DNA from: Oscillospiraceae bacterium
GTDB lineage: Bacteria > Bacillota > Clostridia > Oscillospirales > Ruminococcaceae
Direction: 5' to 3'
Length of the DNA: 21,711 bases
Assembly (NCBI GenBank): GCA_004554485.1
Contig: SFLS01000033.1
Span: forward strand, 1 to 21,711
A model generated the notes under the pieces. The model was not told the DNA's origin and searched no databases. It worked only from the letters and a program-made list of their open reading frames with translations. Every line of letters starts with the position of its first letter. Position 1 is the stretch's first letter. This document shows, one piece after another, positions 13,596-19,749 of this stretch. The translations under genes were made by a program, and so were the position numbers.

Positions 13596-14525
13596 TTACA
13601 GGGCTTTTATTGTAATACGCGGAAGCAGCGCCTGGATATCGCTCATGACCGGGGGACAGGTGCCGCGCCGCACCACCTTGGCTGTGGCGGCGGCCACCGC
13701 AAAGCGCAAGGTCTCCTCCGGCGAGAGCCCGTGCAGCTGCGCGTAAACCAAAGCAGCGGTCATGGTATCCCCGGCGCCTGTGGTATTTGCGGCGGTGACC
13801 GGCGGGGCGGCGGCGTACAGCACCATTTCCCTGGTGGCCAGCAGCGCGCCTTCTGCCCCCAACGAAACCGCCACCTGCGGGATCCCCCGGTTCAAAAGCT
13901 GCCAGGCGCTCTCTGCCACCGCTTCAGGGGTAGAAAGACGGTAGCCAAACAGCAGCTGCAGCTCCTCCCGGTTGGGCTTTACACAGTCCGGCTGCGCCGT
14001 GATCCCCAGTGCCAGGGCTTCCCCGGCGGTGTCCAAAAAGACCTTCGCCCCCTTACCGCGGCAGGTGGCAATACAGTCCCGGTACCAGTTCCCCGGCAGA
14101 TCCTGCGGCAGGCTGCCGCACAGCACCACATAGTCGCCGGGCAGCAGCCACTCCAACAGTTCCTGCTGCAGCCGGATGGCGGCATGGGGGTCGCCCAGTC
14201 TCCCGGGGGCATTCAGTTCTGTTGTCAGCCCGTCATCGCGGACCGTAATTTTCAGATTGACCCTGGTCGGCTGCGGAACTGGATACACCCGGCAGGGCAG
14301 CTCTTCCCGGCGCAGCAGGCCGGCAAGCTCCTCTCCGGTTGGGCCGCCCGCGGTAAGAAGGGCGGTACAGTTCTCGGCAAAGACGCCCAGCGCCCGGGCA
14401 GCGTTAAGCCCCTTGCCGCCGGGATAGCGGCAGCGGGAAAGCACCCGGTGGGTGCCGCCGGGAATCAGGGCTTCCACCTCCAGCGTTTCGTCAATCGCAG
14501 GATTCAGCGTTACGGTGTAGATCAT
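13596..14525 (-). CDS. fruK: 1-phosphofructokinase-type PfkB sugar-phosphate kinase
   Basis: 309 residues, the usual length, with GGAGG eight bases before the ATG. It starts MIYTVTLNPAIDETLEV, has the PfkB signature GGKGLNAARAL (about residues 36-46), the substrate region TRVNLKI, the NREEL element and the C-terminal ATP/catalytic signature NTTGAGDTM with its catalytic Asp. The LNPAID opening and overall pattern fit 1-phosphofructokinase or tagatose-6-phosphate kinase, which make fructose-1,6- or tagatose-1,6-bisphosphate. No fructose PTS gene or FruR-type regulator is adjacent, so the sugar is not settled by context. It is a single-gene minus-strand unit with its own promoter and a shared terminator. 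Confidence 0.87.
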   Translation of the reverse strand: MIYTVTLNPAIDETLEVEALIPGGTHRVLSRCRYPGGKGLNAARALGVFAENCTALLTAGGPTGEELAGLLRREELPCRVYPVPQPTRVNLKITVRDDGLTTELNAPGRLGDPHAAIRLQQELLEWLLPGDYVVLCGSLPQDLPGNWYRDCIATCRGKGAKVFLDTAGEALALGITAQPDCVKPNREELQLLFGYRLSTPEAVAESAWQLLNRGIPQVAVSLGAEGALLATREMVLYAAAPPVTAANTTGAGDTMTAALVYAQLHGLSPEETLRFAVAAATAKVVRRGTCPPVMSDIQALLPRITIKAL

Positions 14526-14578
14526 CGTTCAAACCTCCGGGTTTGTCTTTCGGGGGACATGCGCGGTTTTCCAAGACC

Positions 14579-14607
14579 AGTATATTGCAAAAGCCGAAGA
14601 TTGTCCA
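14579..14607 (-). promoter_or_regulatory. Promoter of fruK
   Basis: Minus strand: TGGACA (14607-14602), 17 bases, TATACT (14584-14579). A perfect 10-bp hairpin (14618-14627 with 14634-14643) lies just upstream of the -35 and could be an operator or a structural boundary towards sigK. Confidence 0.65.
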
Positions 14608-14761
14608 CCACAGAGAGGTTGGGGGCGGAAAAACGCCCCCAACAGCCACCCGAAAGCGGCAAAAGTCTTTTGTCCGTCTGTCCTGTTTTGGCGGGACGGG
14701 CATTATTTTGTCGTTGGAGGAATAAAGTCTATCAGAACAACCGGAGAAGGGAGGATGGAAG

Positions 14762-14905
14762 ATGATAGGCGGGATGGTGCTTTCGCTGCTGGGCGGGCTG
14801 TGGCTGCTGACGCTGCATGTTTCGTCATCCCAGGCAGGAGCGGGAATGCCTGGAACGCATGAAAAAGGGGGACCGCACCGCCCGGAACGAACTGGTGGAG
14901 CATAA
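14762..14905 (+). CDS. Hydrophobic pro-sequence of sigma-K, out of frame with the mature protein
   Basis: An ATG at 14762 has a very good ribosome site (GAAGGGAGG, seven bases upstream) and opens with MIGGMVLSLLGGLWLLTLHV, a membrane-seeking segment like the pro-sequence removed from pro-sigma-K. This frame then runs out of homology and stops at 14905 after 47 codons. The mature sigma-K sequence lies one base shifted, and its frame has a TGA at 14808. Skipping one base near 14816 would join the pro-sequence directly to FRHPRQERECLERM. It is most simply read as the true 5' end of sigK separated by a one-base insertion or two-base deletion, real or from sequencing. Confidence 0.6.
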   Translation: MIGGMVLSLLGGLWLLTLHVSSSQAGAGMPGTHEKGGPHRPERTGGA

Positions 14906-15419
14906 CCTGCGGTTGGTGGCGCATATTGTCAAAAAATATTATGCCGCAAGTGGAGAGCAGGATGATCTCATCTCCATCGGCACCATCGGGCTGATCAAAG
15001 CGGTGGAGACCTTCAGCTTGGAAAAGAACACCAAATTTGCGACCTATGCTTCCCGGTGTATCGAAAATGAGATCCTTATGTACTTTCGTGTACGCCGCAA
15101 AACGGCGGGGGATGTTTCGCTGGAGGATCCGATCGATACCGACCGCGACGGCAACAGTCTAACGCTGATGGAGCTGATGAGCGATGAGGAGGATATCATC
15201 GGCCGGCTGGATCTGACGCTGAAGGCGGAAAAGCTGCGCAGGATTTTCGGAATTCTGGAGCCGCGGGAACAGCAGGTGCTGCGGCTGCGTTACGGGCTGA
15301 ATAACCGCCTGCCCCTGACCCAGCGGGAGGTAGCCAAAAAACTGGGGATTTCCCGCAGCTATGTCTCCCGTATTGAAAAACACGCCATCGAAAAGCTGCG
15401 GGCGCAGTTTGAACGGTAG
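14817..15419 (+). CDS. sigK: Sporulation RNA polymerase sigma-K factor (mature part)
   Basis: 200 residues from an ATG at 14817 that has no ribosome site, so this is probably not the natural start. Region 2 is complete (NELVEHNLRLVAHIVKKYY, DDLISIGTIGLIKAVETF, FATYASRCIENEILMYF). The stretch DVSLEDPIDTDRDGNSLTLMEL is typical of sigma-K rather than sigma-E. Region 4 has LEPREQQVLRLRYGL, and the helix-turn-helix LTQREVAKKLGISRSYVSRIEKHAIEKL. In spore formers sigma-K directs late mother-cell genes (coat, cortex, release). In Bacillus it is made as an inactive precursor with a membrane-bound pro-sequence, while some clostridia lack that. Here a pro-sequence-like segment exists upstream but in another frame. 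No intervening skin-type element is present. Confidence 0.88.
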   Translation: MFRHPRQERECLERMKKGDRTARNELVEHNLRLVAHIVKKYYAASGEQDDLISIGTIGLIKAVETFSLEKNTKFATYASRCIENEILMYFRVRRKTAGDVSLEDPIDTDRDGNSLTLMELMSDEEDIIGRLDLTLKAEKLRRIFGILEPREQQVLRLRYGLNNRLPLTQREVAKKLGISRSYVSRIEKHAIEKLRAQFER

Positions 15420-15423
15420 GGTC

Positions 15424-15452
15424 TTGCCGCAGGCGGTAAAATCGGGTATGAT
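15424..15452 (+). promoter_or_regulatory. Promoter of the DUF1643 gene
   Basis: TTGCCG (15424-15429), 17 bases, TATGAT (15447-15452), beginning just after the sigK stop. It indicates that DUF1643 is transcribed separately from the sporulation gene. Confidence 0.7.
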
Positions 15453-15483
15453 GGGAGAAAGACTTGCTTCAGGAGGAACCCAA

Positions 15484-16095
15484 ATGCATATCCCCGCCGT
15501 CCCGACTGCTGAAATGGAGATTCTGTCCTTTGCCGAAGCGATGCGTCAAAGCGGCAAGCGCGCCGATTACGATGCGGCACGTTGGCTGTATGTGCCGGAT
15601 TTTTACACCGAATACCGTTATGTGCTGGGGACAAAAGGGCAAAACCCGTTGATCTGCATCGGCGTCAATCCTTCCACGGCGCAGCCGGACCATCTGGATA
15701 ACACCCTGAAATCGGTGGAACGGATCGCGCTGGGCAACGGCTATGACAGCTTTATCATGTTCAATGTCTACCCGCAGCGGGCGACCCGTCCGCAGGATAT
15801 GGCTAAGGAACGGGACGACCGTCTGCACCGCGCCAACATGGAAGCCTTTGATTACATTCTGAGCCTATCAAAGGCCCCTGTGGTATGGGCGGCGTGGGGC
15901 AATATTATCGAAATGCGCCCCTACCTCAAGGATTGCGTGCTGGATATGATCGGGGTAGGGGAGCGTCACGGCGCCCGTTGGGTCACGGCGGGGCCGCGTT
16001 CGACAAAGGGTCATCCGCATCATCCCCTGTACCTGAAAAAGGACAGCAGCCTGGAGCCCTTCGGGGTAGAGCGCTACTGCCGGGAATGCCTGTAA
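15484..16095 (+). CDS. DUF1643 domain-containing protein
   Basis: 203 residues from the ATG at 15484, with AGGAGG seven bases upstream; earlier in-frame starts lie in the sigK end and promoter. It has the family's landmarks: RYVLGTKGQNPLICIGVNPSTA, then DNTLKSVERIALGNGYDSFIMFNVYPQRATRP, a PVVWAAWGN strand, and the C-terminal TKGHPHHPLYL, where His/Lys residues and GVNPS look like an active or nucleotide-binding site. It is soluble with no signal peptide. DUF1643 proteins are widespread but have no established biochemical function known to me. The fold resembles uracil-DNA-glycosylase-type alpha/beta proteins only by my impression of the GVNPS motif. Confidence 0.85.
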   Translation: MHIPAVPTAEMEILSFAEAMRQSGKRADYDAARWLYVPDFYTEYRYVLGTKGQNPLICIGVNPSTAQPDHLDNTLKSVERIALGNGYDSFIMFNVYPQRATRPQDMAKERDDRLHRANMEAFDYILSLSKAPVVWAAWGNIIEMRPYLKDCVLDMIGVGERHGARWVTAGPRSTKGHPHHPLYLKKDSSLEPFGVERYCRECL

Positions 16096-16107
16096 TACGC
16101 ACAAAAA

Positions 16108-16146
16108 GAGCATCGCAGAGAGCGCTTCTCTGCGATGCTCATTTTT
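16108..16146. terminator. Strong bidirectional terminator
   Basis: A perfect 14-bp stem (16108-16121 with 16127-16140) has a 5-base loop, ATTTTTAT on the plus side and CTTTTTG on the minus side. It separates the DUF1643 gene from the convergent DUF2130 gene. Confidence 0.9.
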
Positions 16147-16156
16147 ATGCTGCCGG

Positions 16157-17494
16157 TTATTTCTCTTTTTGCTCCTGTTCCCTGGCAGCGGCCAGCTCCG
16201 CAAACTTGGCGGTCATGGTGGGGTTGCCGCGGGTCAGGCGCTTGACGGAAAGCTCCTGCGCCTTGTTGTTGGCCAGGCGCAGATTGTTCTCGGAAGAAAG
16301 CAGCGCATCTTTGGTCTTTTGCAGGTGATCGATGGTCTTATCGATCTCCTCAATGGCCTGCTGGAATTTTCGACTGGCCAGATCATAGTTGCACCCGAAC
16401 CGCTCCTTAAAGTCGTTCATTTCCTCCTCAAAGCGGGAAATATCGATGTTCTGGTTTTTGACTTCCGCCAGCTGCCGGCGGTATTCCACCGAGCGCAGCG
16501 CAGCGTCCCGCAGCAGGGTGATGATGGGAATGAAGAACTGCGGGCGGATCACATACATTTTGGGATACCTGTAGCTGACGTCCACGATACCGCCGTTATA
16601 CAGCTCGCTGTCCGGCTCCAGCAGGGAGACCAGTATCGCGTATTCGCAGTTTTTCTCCTGCCGGTCCTTATCCAGCTCGCGGAAGAAATCCTCGTTCTTT
16701 TTCTTGGTGGAGGTGGTGTCGGTCTCGTTTTTCATCTCAAACATAATGGAGATGAACTCGACCCCATCGGCGGAGGATTCCCGGAAAATATAGTCGCCCT
16801 TGCTGCCGGTGCGGGCGTCGTTGTCTTTTTCAAAATAGGCGGCGGGGAAGGCGGTGGCGCGCAGCCGGTTAAACTCGGTCTCACAGTGCTGCTCCAGCGT
16901 TTCGCCCACCATTTTGGTGGAAAGCCTGGCCTTCAGGTCTTTATAGAATTCGATGGTTTCATCCTTCGCCCGCAGCTGGATTGCAAAGTTATCCCGCAGG
17001 GTCTGCTGTTGCTGCAGGCTTTCGCTGGCGGCCTCCTTCAGCTTGTAGTTCAGCGCTGCGATCTCTCGGTCCCGCTCGTTCAGCTCCTCTTTTTTGGCCT
17101 CCAGCGCCTGTTGCACCGCCAGCTTCTGGTTCAGTGCCCCGGCGTCCAGCTTCGCCTGCAGCGCCGCGATCTTGCGGTCCCGTTCGGTCAGCTCGTCTTT
17201 TTTGGCTTCCAGCGCCTGCTGCACGGCCAGCTGCTTGTCGGTTTCCTTGGCTTCCAGATGCGCTTTCAGGCGCTCGATCTCCTGCTGAAGCTGTGCGGTG
17301 GCCTGCTCCCGCGCCCGGTCGGCTTCGGCACGGGCCAGCTTCAGCGCGTTTTCCTTTTCAACGGCCAGCCTTGCTTCCCGCTGCTTCAGCTCCCGGTGGA
17401 ATTCCTCATCCCGCACCTGCCCCACAATGGCGGCATAGCCGGATTCATCCACGGTAAACACTTCGCCGCATCGGGGACATTTGATCTCGTGCAT
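16157..17494 (-). CDS. DUF2130 protein: zinc ribbon, coiled coil, nuclease-like domain
   Basis: 445 residues from the ATG at 17494 (GGGAGGG upstream). The N-terminus has a CPRCGEVF half zinc ribbon (residues 6-13). Residues about 30-190 are a long charged coiled coil containing a 25-residue unit repeated twice with a 36-residue period (89-113 and 125-149). The conserved DUF2130 domain spans about 195-335, with GETLEQHCETEFNR, FEKDND, KGDYIFRE, IMFEMKNE, DKDRQEKNCEYAILVSLLE and VIRPQFFIPIITLL. Asp234 followed by E-x-K (Glu253, Lys255) resembles a PD-(D/E)xK nuclease core; this is my inference. The function is not established; SMC-like or DNA-processing roles have been guessed from the coiled coil. 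It is the second gene behind a DtxR-family regulator, 16 bases apart. Confidence 0.87.
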   Translation of the reverse strand: MHEIKCPRCGEVFTVDESGYAAIVGQVRDEEFHRELKQREARLAVEKENALKLARAEADRAREQATAQLQQEIERLKAHLEAKETDKQLAVQQALEAKKDELTERDRKIAALQAKLDAGALNQKLAVQQALEAKKEELNERDREIAALNYKLKEAASESLQQQQTLRDNFAIQLRAKDETIEFYKDLKARLSTKMVGETLEQHCETEFNRLRATAFPAAYFEKDNDARTGSKGDYIFRESSADGVEFISIMFEMKNETDTTSTKKKNEDFFRELDKDRQEKNCEYAILVSLLEPDSELYNGGIVDVSYRYPKMYVIRPQFFIPIITLLRDAALRSVEYRRQLAEVKNQNIDISRFEEEMNDFKERFGCNYDLASRKFQQAIEEIDKTIDHLQKTKDALLSSENNLRLANNKAQELSVKRLTRGNPTMTAKFAELAAAREQEQKEK

Positions 17495-17510
17495 CGTTTG
17501 TCCCTCCCTC

Positions 17511-17879
17511 TTATTGCTCCGGCATGGCGTGCCGTTTGATGGCCTCAAAGGAGGCGTCGCTGATGACGTGTTCTATTTTGCAGGCGTCCTCGGCCGCGGT
17601 CGCTTCCTCCACCCCCAGCGTGACAAGGAACCGGGTCAGCAGGCGGTGGCGCTCGTAGATTTTTTCGGCGACGGCCCGGCCGGAATCGGTCAGGGTGATG
17701 CCGCCGTCCTTCCCCACCTGGATGTAGCCGCCCTGCCGCAGGATCCCGACGGCACGGCTGACGCTGGGCTTGGAGTACCCCATTTTCTCCCCGATATCGA
17801 CGGAGCGGACAAAGCCGGATTTCTGGCTGAGGATCAGGATCGTTTCCAGATACATCTCGCCCGATTCCTGCAAAGTCAT
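17511..17879 (-). CDS. DtxR/MntR-family metal-dependent transcriptional regulator
   Basis: 122 residues from the ATG at 17879 (AGAGGGTGG upstream); an ATG at 17918 lies before the ribosome site and is rejected. The winged helix occupies about residues 5-62 (SVDIGEKMGYSKPSVSRAVGILRQGGYI, then GITLTDSGRAVAE). The dimerisation and metal domain follows, with ERHRLLTRFLVTLGV and EDACKIEHVIS, whose Glu-His pair matches metal ligands in the family. It lacks the C-terminal SH3-like domain of DtxR/IdeR, which fits MntR-like or clostridial short forms. The likely effector is Mn(II) or Fe(II), with repression of metal uptake genes. No metal transporter is adjacent; it appears co-transcribed with the DUF2130 gene. 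Confidence 0.9.
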   Translation of the reverse strand: MTLQESGEMYLETILILSQKSGFVRSVDIGEKMGYSKPSVSRAVGILRQGGYIQVGKDGGITLTDSGRAVAEKIYERHRLLTRFLVTLGVEEATAAEDACKIEHVISDASFEAIKRHAMPEQ

Positions 17880-17908
17880 AATGCCACCCTCTTTCCTGTG
17901 ATGCTTTA

Positions 17909-17937
17909 ACGATAGCACAAAACGGGGGATGTTGCAA
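17909..17937 (-). promoter_or_regulatory. Promoter of the regulator-DUF2130 operon
   Basis: Minus strand: TTGCAA (17937-17932), 17 bases, TATCGT (17914-17909), about 30 bases before the regulator start. Confidence 0.65.
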
Positions 17938-17993
17938 GGCTGCCGGTGGGCAAAGGGCCGAACCCTGTTGACGGTATTGCGGCAGACGAAAAT

Positions 17994-18023
17994 AAAAAAG
18001 CGCCTTCTGCAAGACGCTTTTTT
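17994..18023. terminator. Terminator of tRNA-Thr, usable in both directions
   Basis: AAAAAAGCG pairs with CGCTTTTTT (17994-18002 with 18015-18023), with an inner CTT/AAG pairing. On the minus strand the T-run follows the stem, which begins one base after the encoded CCA of the tRNA. Confidence 0.88.
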
Positions 18024-18024
18024 C

Positions 18025-18100
18025 TGGAGCTGATGGCCGGACTTGAACCGGCGACCTGCTGATTACGAATCAGCTGCTCTACCGACTGAGCCACACCAGC
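18025..18100 (-). tRNA. tRNA-Thr, anticodon CGU, CCA encoded
   Basis: The minus strand folds into a full cloverleaf. The acceptor is GCTGGTG against CATCAGC (one G-T pair), the D arm is GCTCAGTCGGTAGAGC, the anticodon arm is GCTGA-TTCGTAA-TCAGC with anticodon CGT, the T arm is GCCGG-TTCAAGT-CCGGC, the discriminator is T, and CCA is encoded. The anticodon reads ACG, threonine. It is 76 bases including CCA, with its own promoter and terminator, and is a possible integration target, though no integrase is next to it. Confidence 0.96.
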
Positions 18101-18142
18101 ATATTCCTACCGCATTTGGGGGCTTTTCCGCGGCGCTTATCT

Positions 18143-18171
18143 ATTCTATCACACCCTTTGGAAAAAATCAA
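18143..18171 (-). promoter_or_regulatory. Promoter of tRNA-Thr
   Basis: Minus strand: TTGATT (18171-18166), 17 bases, TAGAAT (18148-18143), about 40 bases before the tRNA 5' end. Confidence 0.7.
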
Positions 18172-18192
18172 TCAAAATTCATACACAGTTCA

Positions 18193-18221
18193 TTTACTTT
18201 CGCAGGGGAGCATTCTATAAT
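18193..18221 (+). promoter_or_regulatory. Promoter of the D,D-carboxypeptidase
   Basis: TTTACT (18193-18198), 17 bases, TATAAT (18216-18221). It is divergent from the tRNA promoter, and the -35 boxes are about 20 bases apart. Confidence 0.7.
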
Positions 18222-18258
18222 AATATTACAGCATTTCTCAGTAATGGAGTAGGAACAA

Positions 18259-19548
18259 ATGAAACGACTTTTCTCGCTGCTTTTGGCGGCGGCGATGATT
18301 GGCGGGACGGCGGTCACGGCAAAAGCTGCCGATGACGTCCCCGATACATACAGCAGTGCCTATGTGGTAATGGATGCCAAGACCGGGCAGGTACTGCTGC
18401 AGAAGAATATGTACGAAAAAAAGTATCCGGCCAGCATTACCAAGATCCTGACGGCGGCGCTGGGGCTGACCTATGCCAAGCCGGAGGACAGCATTACCGT
18501 TTCGGAAGAATCGGTCAGCGACATCTGGAAATGGGGAGAGACGACCCATCTGGCGCTGGAGCCCGGCGAGGTCATTACACTGCGAGACGCTTTGTACGGG
18601 GCGATGGTGGAATCCGCCAATGACTGCGCCAATGCCATAGCCCAGGCAGTCAGCGGCAGCCTGACGGATTTTGCCGCCCTGATGAATCAGCAGGCGGCGG
18701 CGCTGGGGCTCAGTGACAGCCACTTTACCAACGCGCACGGCCTGCCGGACCGGGAACACTATACCACCGCCTACGATATGGCAAGGATCACCCGCTGGGC
18801 GCTTACGGTGCCGGGCTTTGAGGAGTATTTCTGCGCTACCGAATACACCATCCCCAAAACCAACAAAAAGGATGTGGCCCGCAATATCGGTACCCACCAT
18901 CACATGCTGGTGGAAAGCGCCTACTATTACCCCTACGCCAAGGGCGGCAAGCTGGGATGGACCTCGGAAGCGCAGCATACCGCCGTGACCTGGGCGGAAA
19001 AGGACGGTCTTTCGCTGCTGTGCGTGGTGATGGACTGCAGCGATAAATGGGGCAAGTACAAGGATACGGCAGCCCTGTTTGATTACTGCTTTGACCGGTA
19101 CAGCATGGTTTCGGTCAGTACCGAGGAGATCGCCGACTATGATATTCCGGTCGGCAGTATCACCAAGACATCGGGAATGGTGCATATCGTCCCGGCCGGC
19201 GACCTGGATATCCTGGTGCCGAAGGGAACCGAGGTGGAAAGCATTGCCCTGAAGTATAAAATCCCCAGCCGCTACAAGGTGGGGGAGCGCATCGACCCGC
19301 AGGTGGAGATCTACTGCGGCGGAGAACTGGTCGGCACCTTCCCCATGGAATACACGGTGGAAAGCTACGCTCCGGTGGAGGAGGTCCCCAAGGAAGAGAA
19401 CGCCGGCATCGGCGCGGTGCTGCTGACGGTCCTCAAATGGGTGGGGATCGTTCTGGGGGCCCTGCTCCTTTTGCTGTTTGGCCTGCGGGCCTATTTTATG
19501 GCGCGCCGCCGCAGGGCCAGGCGCCGCCGCACAAAGAACCGCCGCTGA
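18259..19548 (+). CDS. D-alanyl-D-alanine carboxypeptidase, PBP5/DacF family
   Basis: 429 residues. A signal peptide (1-24, MKRLFSLLLAAAMIGGTAVT, cut near AKA) precedes the serine-type peptidase domain. Motif 1 is SITK (Ser59-Lys62) in KKYPASITKI, and motif 2 is SAN (119-121) in AMVESANDCA. Motif 3, normally KTG, reads KLG (231-233) in KGGKLGWTSEAQH. A C-terminal beta domain (about 290-370) is followed by one membrane helix (about 390-414) and a very basic tail, so it is anchored at both ends of its life: exported, then held by the C-terminus. The family trims the terminal D-Ala of peptidoglycan stem peptides; DacF-type members act in the forespore and DacA-type in vegetative cells. A ribosome site (GGAGTAGGAA) and promoter are present. 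Confidence 0.92.
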   Translation: MKRLFSLLLAAAMIGGTAVTAKAADDVPDTYSSAYVVMDAKTGQVLLQKNMYEKKYPASITKILTAALGLTYAKPEDSITVSEESVSDIWKWGETTHLALEPGEVITLRDALYGAMVESANDCANAIAQAVSGSLTDFAALMNQQAAALGLSDSHFTNAHGLPDREHYTTAYDMARITRWALTVPGFEEYFCATEYTIPKTNKKDVARNIGTHHHMLVESAYYYPYAKGGKLGWTSEAQHTAVTWAEKDGLSLLCVVMDCSDKWGKYKDTAALFDYCFDRYSMVSVSTEEIADYDIPVGSITKTSGMVHIVPAGDLDILVPKGTEVESIALKYKIPSRYKVGERIDPQVEIYCGGELVGTFPMEYTVESYAPVEEVPKEENAGIGAVLLTVLKWVGIVLGALLLLLFGLRAYFMARRRRARRRRTKNRR

Positions 19549-19564
19549 CAGTTTGGCAGAATAG

Positions 19565-19596
19565 AGGGCAGATCGTGTGGTCTGCCTTCTGTTTTA
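19565..19596 (+). terminator. Probable terminator of the carboxypeptidase
   Basis: AGGGCAGA and TCTGCCT (19565-19572 with 19581-19587) form a 6-7 bp stem with a loop of about 8 bases, followed by TCTGTTTTA. The T-tract is interrupted, so it is moderate in strength. Confidence 0.5.
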
Positions 19597-19644
19597 TGCA
19601 TTCCTGACTAAATTCCGCTAATTTATATCGTTTTTCGGGGAAAT

Positions 19645-19677
19645 GACTGGACAGTCCCTGACCAAATGCGGTAGAAT
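19645..19677 (+). promoter_or_regulatory. Possible promoter and operator of the Na/Pi transporter
   Basis: TAGAAT (19672-19677) is preceded at 18 bases by TGGACA (19648-19653). The -35 lies in GACTG-GA-CAGTC (19645-19656), a small inverted repeat that could bind a regulator. I see no convincing PhoP box. A perfect 8-bp hairpin (19713-19720 with 19725-19732) sits just before the AAAGGAG ribosome site of the gene. Confidence 0.45.
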
Positions 19678-19749
19678 AAAGCTGTTGCGGTTAGGAAAAG
19701 GATTAGAAAGGGCGGTTCTTGGGGAAGAACCGTTCAAAGGAGAAAGACG

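Noticed and set aside
14762..15419. Skin-like excisable element interrupting sigK
   Set aside because: The pro-sequence and mature part are immediately adjacent; there is no inserted DNA or recombinase, only a one-base phase difference.
17156..17230. Repeats in DUF2130 as a CRISPR-like array
   Set aside because: Only two copies, in frame inside a coiled-coil gene, with no spacer-repeat periodicity or cas genes.
16169..17539. 456-codon plus-strand frame opposite DUF2130
   Set aside because: Leu/Phe/Gln-rich mirror of the coiled coil coding sequence; the minus strand carries the conserved domain.
18025..18100. tRNA-Thr as attachment site of a genomic island
   Set aside because: No integrase, no repeat of the tRNA 3' end nearby, and core genes on both sides.
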